Of a stretch of 64,000 nucleotides of DNA, positions 1 to 9,553 are shown one piece after another. This DNA is from Heliorestis acidaminivorans. Its GTDB lineage: Bacteria > Bacillota > Desulfitobacteriia > Heliobacteriales > Heliobacteriaceae. The stretch spans positions 22,377 through 86,376 of the forward strand of contig NZ_WBXO01000012.1 in the NCBI RefSeq assembly GCF_008933955.1. The letters are read 5' to 3'. Position numbers and translations under genes: made by a program. Position 1 is the stretch's first letter. Every line of letters begins with the position of its first letter. Under the pieces are notes generated by a model, which was given only the letters and a program-made list of their open reading frames with translations, made no database searches and was not told the origin of the DNA.

Positions 1-490
<490 letters not shown>

Positions 491-506
491 TTACCTCCTT
501 CTGATT

Positions 507-791
507 TTACAGTACAGCCAGGATGTCACGCTCATTGAGGATCAGATACTCTGTACCTTCTAGTTTTACTTCTGTACCAGAGTACTTGCTGTAAATTACA
601 CGGTCACCTACAGCAACTTCTAGTGCGGCTCTTTCGCCGTTGTCAAGGATACGGCCAGAACCTACTGCCACGATCTCTCCTTGTTGAGGCTTTTCTTTGG
701 CTGTGTCAGGCATAATGATGCCGCTTGCCGTTTTTTCTTCTGCTTCTAAAGGCTTTACGACAACACGATCAGCGAGAGGCTTGATGTTCAT
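507..791 (-). CDS. groES: GroES co-chaperonin
   Basis: This is the 10-kDa lid of the GroEL folding chamber. The 94-residue product has the usual family length and begins [14 protein letters not shown], a typical GroES N-terminus. The mobile-loop region ([14 protein letters not shown]) and the roof region are visible. A longer reading frame extends to 857, but it runs into the CIRCE operator; AAGGAGGG lies a few bases before the ATG at 791, so that start is preferred. It is the first gene of groESL and is expected to be repressed by HrcA through the inverted repeat at 851-877. Confidence 0.97.
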   Translation of the reverse strand: MNIKPLADRVVVKPLEAEEKTASGIIMPDTAKEKPQQGEIVAVGSGRILDNGERAALEVAVGDRVIYSKYSGTEVKLEGTEYLILNERDILAVL

Positions 792-850
792 ACGGAAAGG
801 AACCCTCCTTGCAAATATGTTTGATTTGTTTAGAGTTTGCATTCTTCTTG

Positions 851-877
851 TTAGCACTCAGTTAAAGCGAGTGCTAA
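851..877. promoter_or_regulatory. CIRCE operator (HrcA binding site)
   Basis: A perfect inverted repeat TTAGCACTC-N9-GAGTGCTAA matches the CIRCE consensus exactly. It lies 60 bp upstream of the groES start and just downstream of the likely -10 box, the classic HrcA repressor position. No hrcA gene is in the window. Confidence 0.97.
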
Positions 878-886
878 CACACATTT

Positions 887-918
887 ATTATAATAGGGAG
901 CGCTCTTGAAGGATGCAA
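887..918 (-). promoter_or_regulatory. Probable sigma-A promoter of groESL
   Basis: On the minus strand TTGCAT (913-918) is followed after 17 bp by TATTAT (890-895); an overlapping TATAAT lies at 887-892. Transcription would start at or just inside the CIRCE element. Between this promoter and the terminator at 1106 (about 919-1105) I see only AT-rich sequence with no convincing gene. Confidence 0.65.
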
Positions 919-1105
919 ACTCCTTTTTCGCCAATTTAGCGAAATTAGCTCCCGCAGATAAATATTTCCCTCTTTTTTTACCAATATACACCTTCAGAAA
1001 ATTTTTTTTGAAAAAGACGGCAAAGTATGAAAAATAACGCTATAAAGGTGAGAAGATAGCGGCTATAGCTTGACAAAATAGATTATCTGGTTAATCAAAA
1101 CAAAA

Positions 1106-1133
1106 AAAGTGCAAGCTTTTATGCTCGCACTTT
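1106..1133 (-). terminator. Terminator after the chemotaxis cluster
   Basis: An 11-bp stem with one mismatch (AAAGTGCAAGC with GCTCGCACTTT) closes a 6-nt loop. A run of A at 1102-1108 becomes a U-tract for minus-strand transcripts arriving from the receptor gene that ends at 1245. T-rich sequence also follows on the plus strand. Confidence 0.85.
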
Positions 1134-1244
1134 ACTTTTTTTGTTTATTTTCTTTTGGCATGCTTACCTGTTTTGTAATCTTTTTTTGTTAGGTGTTAGG
1201 TTTTGCTTCTTACGGCTTATAAAAACTTCTTAGACAGGTAATTA

Positions 1245-2831
1245 TTAGATCTTAAATTGCTTAGCAGATTCTTGTAACTCCATAGCTTGGTTGGCTGATG
1301 CTTGAGTAGCACTAGCTGTTTCTTGGGCAGCTGCTGATGTTTCTTCTGTAATAGCCGCTACACTTTGGACAGCGTTGGCTGATTGTTCTGAGAGAGCCGC
1401 TTGCTCTTCTGCCGCCGCAGCAATTTCACTTACTTCGCTACCTGTCTCGTTAACTTGCCCTTGTATCTCGTCAAAAGCTTGACCTGCTTGCTGAGCTAGT
1501 AAACGACCTTCATTAGCTGACTGTACAGCTTTCTCTGTAATTGATTGAATAGTTTTGATTAGAGTCGCAATTTCTTTCGTTGCACCACCAGAACGCTCTG
1601 CTAATTTACGTACTTCTTCGGCCACTACAGCAAAGCCTTTGCCTGCATCACCGGCTCGCGCCGCTTCGATGGCGGCATTTAAAGCTAACAAATTAGTTTG
1701 AGAAGCGATATCGTCGATCATTTCAACAATTTCGCCAATTTTGCCTGAGTTTTCACCAAGCTTTGTAACGTGAGTAGCAATTTCATCCATGCCATCAATT
1801 GTTTGAACTATTGTTTTTCCACCTTCATGCGTTGTTTTGGTGGCTTTTTCAGAAGCAAAAGCTGCTTTTTCGGAAGATTGAGCCATTTGATTGGCCGCTT
1901 TGGCCATTTCGGATAATAGGGTTGACAAGGATTGTACTTGCTCTGCCTGTGATTGTGCTCCCGCAGCCATTTCTTCTGTAGAAGCTGAGATTTGCTGACT
2001 AGTAGCGGCAACAGATTGTGCACCATCTTGAACTTGTCGTACGAATTTTTGCAACTGATCCATCATTTGATTGAAAGATTGGGTTAAGTTGCCTGTTTCG
2101 TCAACAGACATAATCTCTCCTTTTCCAGTAAGATCTCCCTCTTTGGATCGTTCCATCAATTTATCTAACTGTTGAATCGGTTGTACAATTATTCTGGAAA
2201 TATATAGCCCTAAAATGCTACTTATTACGATAGCTAATAAAGTTATTCCTATCATGATTATTAAAGCACTTTGAAAAGCTTCTGCTGAAGTAACTTGTAG
2301 TTCCTCGGCAACGTTAGCATTAAAAGTTGCTAATTCTAATAGAACTTTGTTGGCTTGTTCTATCTGTGGTATCGCTACTTCATCATAATAGCGGTGAGCT
2401 TCATACTGTTGACCTTGAGAAGCAAGTGCAATAATTCTTTCTTGCTCCGTCTGATACCGTGATAATGCATCCTTAAGTATAGGCACTCTTTCTCTTTCAT
2501 AAGCTAACAGATAGGTTTGCTCGAAATCACTTATAATACCCTCGATTTCGGCATTTTCTTGTCTCATCACTTGAACAATTGATTGGATTTGATTAGCATC
2601 TCGAGCATCAAAAAGTTGCTGTGACAAAAGTTCAATAGACTTTAATGAAGTTAATGCTTCATTCAACTCTTTAACAGGTACAAGGCGATCAAAGTACATT
2701 TCTTGAGCATTTTCATTCATGTTACTCATGTAGTAGTAACCTATATATCCTACGGCAGAAAGTGATAGAGCTGTTAAGACAATAAGAAGCAACAGCTTCT
2801 TAGCTATTTTTAAGTTGCGTAGCCAATTCAT
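1245..2831 (-). CDS. Methyl-accepting chemotaxis protein (4-helix sensor type)
   Basis: This is a transmembrane chemoreceptor that signals to CheA through CheW. The 528-residue product has a first membrane helix (~12-34) and an extracytoplasmic helical region (~35-190) resembling a four-helix-bundle MCP sensor. A second membrane helix follows (~195-220), then a HAMP linker and a long cytoplasmic coiled coil. The conserved hairpin tip ([18 protein letters not shown]) is intact. The reading frame extends to 2891, but that extension runs into the upstream gene's terminator; the ATG at 2831 has a GAGGTG site. The ligand cannot be told from sequence. It is the last gene of the cheA cluster and resembles its neighbour most in the signalling domain. 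Confidence 0.93.
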   Translation of the reverse strand: MNWLRNLKIAKKLLLLIVLTALSLSAVGYIGYYYMSNMNENAQEMYFDRLVPVKELNEALTSLKSIELLSQQLFDARDANQIQSIVQVMRQENAEIEGIISDFEQTYLLAYERERVPILKDALSRYQTEQERIIALASQGQQYEAHRYYDEVAIPQIEQANKVLLELATFNANVAEELQVTSAEAFQSALIIMIGITLLAIVISSILGLYISRIIVQPIQQLDKLMERSKEGDLTGKGEIMSVDETGNLTQSFNQMMDQLQKFVRQVQDGAQSVAATSQQISASTEEMAAGAQSQAEQVQSLSTLLSEMAKAANQMAQSSEKAAFASEKATKTTHEGGKTIVQTIDGMDEIATHVTKLGENSGKIGEIVEMIDDIASQTNLLALNAAIEAARAGDAGKGFAVVAEEVRKLAERSGGATKEIATLIKTIQSITEKAVQSANEGRLLAQQAGQAFDEIQGQVNETGSEVSEIAAAAEEQAALSEQSANAVQSVAAITEETSAAAQETASATQASANQAMELQESAKQFKI

Positions 2832-2880
2832 ATACAACACCTCTTTTTCTGTACTATTCTGTGAATTTGTTTTGTTGAAA

Positions 2881-2924
2881 AAAATAAGCATAAATCGTTC
2901 TGAAAACCGACTTATGCTTATTTT
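2881..2924 (-). terminator. Terminator between the two receptor genes
   Basis: A perfect 13-bp inverted repeat (2881-2893 with 2912-2924) lies just past the receptor gene ending at 2979. A-rich sequence at 2878-2884 gives a U-tract on the minus strand. Read-through or a separate promoter would be needed for the last receptor gene. Confidence 0.8.
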
Positions 2925-2978
2925 TATTAGAAAATGCCTAAATCACTAACTTCTTTTTATTCGTTTATGAATTGTTAG

Positions 2979-4565
2979 TTACACCTTGTACTTCGTAGCC
3001 GCTTCCTGAAGCTCTGTAGCTAGATGTGACATAGATTGAATAGCGCCAGCCATTTCTTCTACACCAGCTGATGTTTCTTCAGCAATAGCCGCTACATTTT
3101 GGACAGCTTTGGTTGCTTGATCTGATGTTGCCGCTTGCTCTTCTGCGGCGGCGGCAATTTCACCTACTTCACCAGCTGTCTGCCTCACTTGGTCTTTAAT
3201 TGTTTGAAAAGCTTCGCCTGCTTTTTGAGTATATTCACGTCCGTCTTTAACAGCATCTACAGCTTTACCTGTGTCAGCTTGAATACCTTTGATTAAAGTT
3301 GCGATCTCTTTAGTAGCTGTTCCGGAGCGCTCTGCCAGCTTGCGAACTTCATCTGCAACGACAGCAAAGCCTTTGCCTGCGTCACCTGCACGAGCCGCTT
3401 CTATAGCAGCATTGAGTGCCAATAAGTTGGTCTGAGATGCAATATCGTCGATCATTTCTACGATTTCTCCAATTTTTTCGGAGCTCTGACCAAGGCTCAT
3501 AACGTTTTTGGCCACATTGTCCATACCTGATACAGTTTTCTCAATAATGGCGCCGCCTTCTAAAGTCGAAGCAGTTGTGCTTTCTGAAGAAAGAGCCGCT
3601 TTTTGAGCCGACTGTGCCACTTGTGTGGCGGCACCTGCCATGTCGCTCATCATGTTAGAAATACCTTGTGCTTCTTCTGCTTGAGCTTGAGAACCACTAG
3701 CCATTTGTTGTGAAGAAGCAGAAATCTGCTGACTAGAAGCAGCTACAGCTTCAGCACCTTCTTGTACTTTCTTCACAAAGTTACGCAGATTGTTAACCAT
3801 TAAGTGAATGGAGCGAGAAAGTGAAGATAGTTCATCATCACCTTGTGTATTTCCTGCATTTTCTGTCAAGTCACCTTGAGCTATTTTTGTAGCTATCCTT
3901 TCTAATTCACCTAAAGGTTTAGCTATACTACGTGAGAGTAAGACACCTAAGCCGAAGGAAACAATTACGCCAACAGCAATAATGATGATAGTTGTGGTAA
4001 CTGTAGAACCATAGAGGTTATCAGTGTAAACTTTTTTCTCATCAGCTACGCGTACTTGCATACTAACCAGGTTGTCTAAGCTTCCATCAAGAGTAAAGGC
4101 TATGTTACGAGCCTGACCAGCGATTTGCATTGCGCCAGCAACATCACCATTTAAACTTGCTTGTAAGCTTCTTTCAACTATAGCTACATATTCTTGAAGA
4201 GCTGATTCAATTTCGTTAACTGTTCTTAGCTCATCAGCATTTATGTTTGTTTGTTTGTATAGAGATAAGTTTTCTCTGAAATTTTTGAGATAATCACTAC
4301 CTCTTTGATACCATACTTGTTTGTCTTCTATGTTGTTTGCAAGAAAATGGTTGTAGGTGGTAACGCGATAGCCTTGCAAGTTAGTTCTTACTTCTCCTAA
4401 GTAGCGAGTTGGTAGTAAACTCTCTTCATAGAGCTGGTCTACTTCATCGTTCATAATGTTCAAGTTATACATTCCAAAGATCCCAATCGATAAAAGCACA
4501 ATCGTCGAGAATAGAATGACTAGCAGAATACGTGTTCCTACTTTGAATTTTAAGAATCGCTCCAT
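2979..4565 (-). CDS. Methyl-accepting chemotaxis protein (4-helix sensor type)
   Basis: This second chemoreceptor has 528 residues and the same plan as its downstream neighbour: membrane helix (~11-32), helical sensor region (~35-185), second membrane helix (~190-212), HAMP and the signalling coiled coil. The tip hexad [19 protein letters not shown] is nearly the same in both proteins, while the sensor halves differ. They are therefore paralogues that probably report different signals through the same CheA. The ATG at 4565 follows AAAGGAAGTGA; a TTG lies one codon upstream. No Cache or PAS domain is seen. Confidence 0.93.
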   Translation of the reverse strand: MERFLKFKVGTRILLVILFSTIVLLSIGIFGMYNLNIMNDEVDQLYEESLLPTRYLGEVRTNLQGYRVTTYNHFLANNIEDKQVWYQRGSDYLKNFRENLSLYKQTNINADELRTVNEIESALQEYVAIVERSLQASLNGDVAGAMQIAGQARNIAFTLDGSLDNLVSMQVRVADEKKVYTDNLYGSTVTTTIIIIAVGVIVSFGLGVLLSRSIAKPLGELERIATKIAQGDLTENAGNTQGDDELSSLSRSIHLMVNNLRNFVKKVQEGAEAVAASSQQISASSQQMASGSQAQAEEAQGISNMMSDMAGAATQVAQSAQKAALSSESTTASTLEGGAIIEKTVSGMDNVAKNVMSLGQSSEKIGEIVEMIDDIASQTNLLALNAAIEAARAGDAGKGFAVVADEVRKLAERSGTATKEIATLIKGIQADTGKAVDAVKDGREYTQKAGEAFQTIKDQVRQTAGEVGEIAAAAEEQAATSDQATKAVQNVAAIAEETSAGVEEMAGAIQSMSHLATELQEAATKYKV

Positions 4566-4636
4566 CAAATCACTTCCTTTACTTTTATTTTTTCTTTCTT
4601 TGTAAATTGTTAAATTGTTTTATATGTTCATTATCA

Positions 4637-4969
4637 TTAGCTCAAACGTTCTAACGCTTTTTCTTCGCTTTCTAGAATCGTAATTACTTTATTAAGACGT
4701 ATCATCTCTAAAACGGTACGTACGTTGCCTGAGACATTACATAAAATGACCTCACCTTTTTTTTCGCGATATTTTTTGTAGATTTGAATTAGGTAGCCTA
4801 TGGCCTCACTGGTAATAAAGCTAACACCTAGATTAATAACCAGCTTATGATTCTCTTCTGGCAGAGTCTGAAAAGCTTTTTTTAGCTTCTGGGCATTCTC
4901 TGCACCGATACTGCCGTAAAAACGAATCACCAGTATCTCTTCTTTTTCTATAATCTCGTAATCTAACAA
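4637..4969 (-). CDS. STAS-domain protein (anti-sigma-antagonist-like)
   Basis: This small soluble STAS-fold protein of about 110 residues resembles SpoIIAA/RsbV anti-sigma factor antagonists. The region LGVSFITSEAIGYL aligns with the phosphorylation loop; the Ser of ITSEAIG falls where the phosphoserine lies in SpoIIAA, but the usual DSSG is changed. I chose the TTG at 4969 because AAGGAAGG lies 8 nt upstream and translation starts at a normal STAS N-terminus (LDYEIIEKEE). An ATG at 5023 would overlap cheA and has no good ribosome site. It lies 31 bp after cheA and before two receptors. No anti-sigma kinase or phosphatase gene is nearby, so its partner is unknown. Confidence 0.8.
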   Translation of the reverse strand: MLDYEIIEKEEILVIRFYGSIGAENAQKLKKAFQTLPEENHKLVINLGVSFITSEAIGYLIQIYKKYREKKGEVILCNVSGNVRTVLEMIRLNKVITILESEEKALERLS

Positions 4970-5000
4970 TCCGCTCACCTTCCTTTTGCTTATCCCAATT

Positions 5001-7031
5001 CTAAGTAGATGTACAACGTGCAAATAAGGTAGCTACGTTAATAATTAGTGATACTCTGCCGTCTCCTAAAATAGTTGCTCCTGCAAAAATTTCCATCTTC
5101 AACCATGGTGCGTTTACTGTTTTGATGACTATTTCTCGTTGTCCTAGCAATTCATCTACTTCTAATCCCATTCTCTGTTCTGCTAATCCAATCATAACTA
5201 CAGAGCGATACTTCCTTTTTGCTTTGTTTGCTTGTTTGTCAATTTGCAAGACTTCCTGTAGTGCCTTGATAGGAACAATACTGCCTCGGACAGTGAAAAC
5301 TTCGTTACCACCTATAGAGTCAATATCTTGATCTCTTAATTGAAAGCTCTCTAGGACATTATCTAGTGGAATAATGAATTTTTCACCTTCAGAAGAAACG
5401 AGAAGACCTTGTATAATAGCCAAGGTAATCGGTAATTGAATGATAAAGCTACTGCCTTGTCCTTTTTCCGATTGAACTTCAATCATGCCATTGAGAGCCA
5501 TTATGTTACGTCGAACTACGTCCATGCCGACGCCTCGTCCTGACACATCAGTTACTTTCTGTGCCGTACTGAGACCTGCTGAAAAGAGTAAATTGTAAAT
5601 CTCTTGTTTTGTCAACTCTTGTCCTTCCTCGACAAGATTCAAGCGACGAGCTTTAGCCAGAACTTTTTCTTCATCTATGCCTTTGCCGTCATCAGCTACT
5701 TTGATCAAAATCCGACTGCCCTCATGGCTTGCTGATAAGATAACTGTTCCCTCTGGTGGTTTACCAGCGGCCATTCGCTCTTCTGGTGTCTCAATTCCAT
5801 GGTCAATAGCATTACGTAGCAAGTGCATTAAAGGCTCGCCAATCAAGTCTACCATTGACTTATCTAGTTCTGTTTCTTGCCCTTCTACAACTAGGTTAAT
5901 TTTTTTATGAACTTTTCTGGCGAGGTCACGAACTAAGCGAGGAAAGCGGTTAAAAACTGTTCCAATAGGTACCATTCTAGTCTTCATTAGACCATCTTGT
6001 AATTGACTAGTGAGCCTAGCTAAATGGTGGGTTTCTTCCGCCATGTCAGCTCCTAAATTGCTGTTGCCATGTTGTTCAATATAACTTTCTTGTATACGAG
6101 CAAAACGAGTCTGGCTAATTAGCAATTCACCAATTAAATTCATCAAGTAGTCAAGACGAGATGCTTCTACTTTGATGAGCTCAGTTCCTTTTTCACTTAC
6201 TTTATCGGCTGTTTTGGCTATACTTTTTTCACTTTGAAGAACAACAGCTTTTGGTGGTACTTCTTCAACTGTCTTAGCATCACCGAGTTCAGAAATAGCC
6301 TGCAAGTCTGAAAGTAATTTGATTTTTATGTCACTTACATCGGCTACGTTAATGACTTTATAAAGCTCTTCTGTTGTGCCTTTCTTCCAATCAAAAAAGA
6401 TATGAAAGCTATTAACGTTTTCTTCACATGTTTCTAGATCATCTTGAGCAGGAAAGCTTTCTAATACTTCTCCAAATTCACTAAGGTTGTTCAGAATCAA
6501 AAAAGCCCGTACTGCTTTCATAATACAGTCGTTCTGAAAGACTATTTCAATTTCTCTAGCTGATGAAATAGTAGCATACCGATCTCTGATATGTGCTAAG
6601 TCTTCATCTTTACTTACCTTATGTTCTATTGTACTAGACTCTTCTTTTTTTTCTAAGCTGGCTTCTTCTAATTGCTTTATTAGTTCCTCAGCTTTTTCTG
6701 GGTCAACTTCTTGAGCTTGGAAAAGGATAGCTTGGATAAAATCTAACGCATTGAAAATGGCATCAATACCTCTGGCATCAAGAACAAGCTGACCTTCACG
6801 AACTTTGCCGAGTAAGTCTTCAATGTTATGAGTAATATTAGCTACGACTTGAAATCCGACAGATGCACTAGCTCCTTTTAGTGAGTGTGCCGCTCGAAAC
6901 ATTTGATGAATTGTTTCTTCATCTGATGTTCCTGACTCTATAGATAACAAGTCTCGAGAAAGTATCTCCAGCTGTTCTTTTGCTTCAGAGTAGAATAGGT
7001 CTAGATACTCATCCATAAAGCTTTTATCCAC
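5001..7031 (-). CDS. cheA: Chemotaxis sensor histidine kinase CheA
   Basis: CheA is the kinase that takes receptor signals and phosphorylates CheY and CheB. The 676 residues contain an Hpt domain with the phospho-accepting His at ~49 (AAHSLKG), a divergent region (~150-245) where the CheY-binding P2 lies, and a dimerisation helix pair (~285-345). The ATPase follows, with N-box LLRNAIDHGIE, G1 DDGKGID and G2 GRGVGMD, then a C-terminal CheW-like domain (~535-670). The GTG at 7031 follows AAAAAAGGGGG. No cheW, cheY, cheB or cheR is in the window, so the rest of the pathway is elsewhere. About 170 bp of AT-rich DNA upstream holds no gene. Confidence 0.95.
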   Translation of the reverse strand: MDKSFMDEYLDLFYSEAKEQLEILSRDLLSIESGTSDEETIHQMFRAAHSLKGASASVGFQVVANITHNIEDLLGKVREGQLVLDARGIDAIFNALDFIQAILFQAQEVDPEKAEELIKQLEEASLEKKEESSTIEHKVSKDEDLAHIRDRYATISSAREIEIVFQNDCIMKAVRAFLILNNLSEFGEVLESFPAQDDLETCEENVNSFHIFFDWKKGTTEELYKVINVADVSDIKIKLLSDLQAISELGDAKTVEEVPPKAVVLQSEKSIAKTADKVSEKGTELIKVEASRLDYLMNLIGELLISQTRFARIQESYIEQHGNSNLGADMAEETHHLARLTSQLQDGLMKTRMVPIGTVFNRFPRLVRDLARKVHKKINLVVEGQETELDKSMVDLIGEPLMHLLRNAIDHGIETPEERMAAGKPPEGTVILSASHEGSRILIKVADDGKGIDEEKVLAKARRLNLVEEGQELTKQEIYNLLFSAGLSTAQKVTDVSGRGVGMDVVRRNIMALNGMIEVQSEKGQGSSFIIQLPITLAIIQGLLVSSEGEKFIIPLDNVLESFQLRDQDIDSIGGNEVFTVRGSIVPIKALQEVLQIDKQANKAKRKYRSVVMIGLAEQRMGLEVDELLGQREIVIKTVNAPWLKMEIFAGATILGDGRVSLIINVATLFARCTST

Positions 7032-7200
7032 GACCGAGATTCCCCCTTTTTTGAAGCATTTTTACATCTCATTTATTTCTTTATTAATAAGATTACTACT
7101 GTATAGTTCTTCATAGATCAATCTTTTTCCTTTTTCTTTGTATACTGATATCGTTTAATTGCTTGGTACTTTTTTCATTTCTTGTTATTTTCATATAAAA

Positions 7201-7237
7201 AAGAAAGAGAACCCATTCTACATAGGTTCTCTTTCTT
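7201..7237 (-). terminator. Terminator after rpsI
   Basis: A perfect 13-bp stem (AAGAAAGAGAACC with GGTTCTCTTTCTT) lies 28 bp past the rpsI stop. Minus-strand transcripts then read TTTTATATG. It ends the truA-rplM-rpsI unit. Confidence 0.88.
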
Positions 7238-7265
7238 AATTTGCCTTTTCTGACAGCAACCCCAA

Positions 7266-7658
7266 TTAGCGCTTGGAAAACTGAGGAGCACGACGAGCGG
7301 CTTTGAGTCCGTATTTCTTTCTTTCTTTCATGCGTGGGTCACGCGTTAGGAATCCTGCGCGCTTTAAGGCAGGACGTAATCCAATGTCAGCTTTTAACAA
7401 TGCTCTTGCAATACCTAAGCGAATAGCACCTGCTTGACCAGTTGTACCACCGCCGTGTACGTTGCAAAGAATGTCAAAGCGACCTTCTGTCTTGGTTAGA
7501 TCGAGAGGTTGACTAACGATCATTTCCAAAGTCTTTTTGCCAAAGTATTCTGTTAAAGAACGATTATTGATTAAGAACTTTCCATCACCAGGAAGCAGTC
7601 GAACGCGAGCTACTGATTTCTTCCGGCGACCTGTTCCAAGATATTGTACTTGAGCCAT
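7266..7658 (-). CDS. rpsI: 30S ribosomal protein S9
   Basis: S9 sits on the head of the small subunit, with its C-terminal tail reaching the P-site tRNA. At 130 residues it has the family length. It starts [19 protein letters not shown] and ends with the invariant basic tail APQFSKR. It follows rplM by 19 bp, the conserved rplM-rpsI pair, and is the last gene before a strong terminator. Confidence 0.98.
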   Translation of the reverse strand: MAQVQYLGTGRRKKSVARVRLLPGDGKFLINNRSLTEYFGKKTLEMIVSQPLDLTKTEGRFDILCNVHGGGTTGQAGAIRLGIARALLKADIGLRPALKRAGFLTRDPRMKERKKYGLKAARRAPQFSKR

Positions 7659-7677
7659 TGTTTACAACCTCCCTTCC

Positions 7678-8112
7678 CTACTCACCGAAGTTCCAAACTT
7701 CTGGCTTTTGTGCCTCGTGGGGATGCTCTCCGCCTTTATACACTTTCAGCTTACGATACATTTGGGCGCCCAAACGGTTTTTTGGAAGCATGCCTTTAAC
7801 AGCTTTTTCCATGGCCCGTTCTGGACGAGTTTTCATCAATGTACCATAGCTGATCAATTTCATACCACCGGGATAACGTGAATGATGGTAAAACATCTTT
7901 TGGCTTAACTTCTTACCTGTTAATACAGCTTGTTCTGCATTAATGACAATCACGTGGTCACCCGTATCAACGTGTGGAGTAAAAATTGGCTTATGCTTGC
8001 CGCGTAATAATCTTGCGGCTTCCGATGCGACTCGACCAAGAGGCTTACCAGCCGCATCAATGACGTACCATTTCCGTTCAACTTCATTGGTCTTCGCCAT
8101 GAAGGTGCTCAT
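7678..8112 (-). CDS. rplM: 50S ribosomal protein L13
   Basis: L13 is an early 23S rRNA-binding assembly protein of the large subunit. The 144-residue product carries the family core ([17 protein letters not shown]) and the C-terminal [13 protein letters not shown] signature. The ATG at 8112 is preferred over one 12 bp downstream because AAGGAGGGACTATA precedes it at normal spacing. A short TCCC/GGGA stem could cover that ribosome site, which might allow feedback, but this is weak. It lies between truA (135 bp gap) and rpsI. Confidence 0.98.
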   Translation of the reverse strand: MSTFMAKTNEVERKWYVIDAAGKPLGRVASEAARLLRGKHKPIFTPHVDTGDHVIVINAEQAVLTGKKLSQKMFYHHSRYPGGMKLISYGTLMKTRPERAMEKAVKGMLPKNRLGAQMYRKLKVYKGGEHPHEAQKPEVWNFGE

Positions 8113-8247
8113 TATAGTCCCTCCTTGGGAGTCTTTGTCTTACTGCTTCACCCACATTGCCGGGTGTGTCGACAAAAGAATCAAAATATATAAAGCTCCA
8201 GAGAACTTGGGGCTAGTAAGCGCTCTGCAAAAGCTCACCCCAATATT

Positions 8248-9027
8248 TTATGACAATGTAAAAGGAAAGTCAAGCTCATTATACCAAACTTTAATTAAAC
8301 ATAATCCTTGTGGGGGAGCGGTTGTTCCTGCTAAAGCTCTCTTCTGAGATTGAATAATTCTTTCCAACTGTGATGGTTCAATTTTACCTTTTCCTACATC
8401 AATTAAAGTTCCGGCAATAATGCGCACCATGTTGTAAAGAAAGCCGTTTCCCATAATATCGAGCTGAAAAATTCCCTCTTCTGGTTCTGTTATCTCACAA
8501 TGCCATATAGTGCGAACAAAGTTTTTTACAGATGTACCTGCCGCACAAAAAGCTGAAAAGTCATGCGTTCCTACAAAGGCTCTAGCACCTGCAAACATCG
8601 CATCTCGATTCAGTTTTGGATAAATTTGATAAGTGTAATAACGATGAAAGGGAGAGGGAATGGTGTTGTTATATATGCTGTAGCGATAATGCTTTCCTAA
8701 AGCATGAAATCGTGAATGAAAGTTATCGTGCACTGTCACGGCATTGATAACAGCAATATCTTTAGGCAATAAAGAATTCATGGCCAGATGGAATTTCTCA
8801 TCTGGTATTCTTGATGAAGTTGCAAAATCAATTACTTGTCCCCGTGCGTGAACACCTGCATCGGTTCGACCTGCACAGGTAATTGTAACTTCTTCGTTAG
8901 TTAAAGTTTTGATAGCAAGCTGTAATTGATCTTGGATCGTTGGTAAAGCAGGATTATCCTGCGTTTGAAAACCATGGTAATAAGTGCCGTCATAGGCTAC
9001 TATAAAGCGCACTCTACGATTATTCAT
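8248..9027 (-). CDS. truA: tRNA pseudouridine synthase A
   Basis: TruA converts uridines 38-40 of the tRNA anticodon stem to pseudouridine. The catalytic Asp lies in AGRTDAGVH (D56 from this start), and the family segments HFRY-like KHYRYSIYN and NGFLYNMVR are present. The total length is 259 residues. I start at the ATG at 9027, with GGAG 9 nt upstream; an ATG 15 bp earlier has no ribosome site before it. In many Firmicutes ecfA1-ecfA2-ecfT lie between rplQ and truA, but here truA follows rplQ directly. Confidence 0.96.
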   Translation of the reverse strand: MNNRRVRFIVAYDGTYYHGFQTQDNPALPTIQDQLQLAIKTLTNEEVTITCAGRTDAGVHARGQVIDFATSSRIPDEKFHLAMNSLLPKDIAVINAVTVHDNFHSRFHALGKHYRYSIYNNTIPSPFHRYYTYQIYPKLNRDAMFAGARAFVGTHDFSAFCAAGTSVKNFVRTIWHCEITEPEEGIFQLDIMGNGFLYNMVRIIAGTLIDVGKGKIEPSQLERIIQSQKRALAGTTAPPQGLCLIKVWYNELDFPFTLS

Positions 9028-9119
9028 GTATGATATCTCCATAGGAGGGTCAGGATAAACGAAACAAGATGCTATACAATTCTAAGTTAATTTGATTCTT
9101 CCCTAGGGAAAAGGAAAGC

Positions 9120-9151
9120 CAGGAAACTAACCCTAATTAGGGTTGCTCCTG
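9120..9151 (-). terminator. Inverted repeat, possible terminator after rplQ
   Basis: A nested inverted repeat (CAGGA, then the 16-bp palindrome AACCCTAATTAGGGTT, then TCCTG) lies 32 bp past rplQ. The following minus-strand sequence is pyrimidine-rich (CTTTCCTTTTCCC) rather than a clean U-run, so termination may be partial. It marks the likely end of the alpha operon. Confidence 0.5.
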
Positions 9152-9182
9152 ACCTGACGTTTTCTTATGGTCCTTTGGTTAA

Positions 9183-9521
9183 CTACACCAATTCAACAAT
9201 ACACATGGGAGCAGAATCTCCTCGACGATACCCTGCTTTCATCAGGCGGGTATATCCACCTTGACGAGTTGCATACTTTGGAGCAGTTTCGTTGAAAAGC
9301 TGTGTAACGACTGACTCTTCTTGCAAGTAGGAAAGAGCTTGACGTCTAGCATGGAGGTCTCCACGCTTCCCAAGTGTGATCATTTTCTCGGCAATACGGC
9401 GCAATTCTTTTGCTTTAGGTTCTGTCGTTGTTACTTTGCCGTGCTTAAGAAGAGAAGTTACGATATTGCGCAGCATGGCACGACGATGACCTGTATGACG
9501 TGAAAATTTACGATATGCCAT
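9183..9521 (-). CDS. rplQ: 50S ribosomal protein L17
   Basis: L17 lies near the exit-tunnel side of the large subunit. The 112-residue product begins [19 protein letters not shown], typical of the family, and ends [11 protein letters not shown]. The ATG at 9521 has AAGGAGGGA at good spacing; an upstream frame to 9557 overlaps rpoA and is not needed. It is the last gene of the alpha operon, after rpoA. Confidence 0.98.
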   Translation of the reverse strand: MAYRKFSRHTGHRRAMLRNIVTSLLKHGKVTTTEPKAKELRRIAEKMITLGKRGDLHARRQALSYLQEESVVTQLFNETAPKYATRQGGYTRLMKAGYRRGDSAPMCIVELV

Positions 9522-9553
9522 TCTATTCCCTCCTTTGCGGCAGGGTACCATTA

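Noticed and set aside
7032..7200. Sigma-D type or c-di-GMP riboswitch control upstream of cheA
   Set aside because: No TAAA-N15-GCCGATAA element and no GEMM-like core could be found in the AT-rich leader.
9099..9110. TTCCCTAGGGAA palindrome
   Set aside because: It is a short perfect palindrome without a U-run or known binding site, near a larger inverted repeat.
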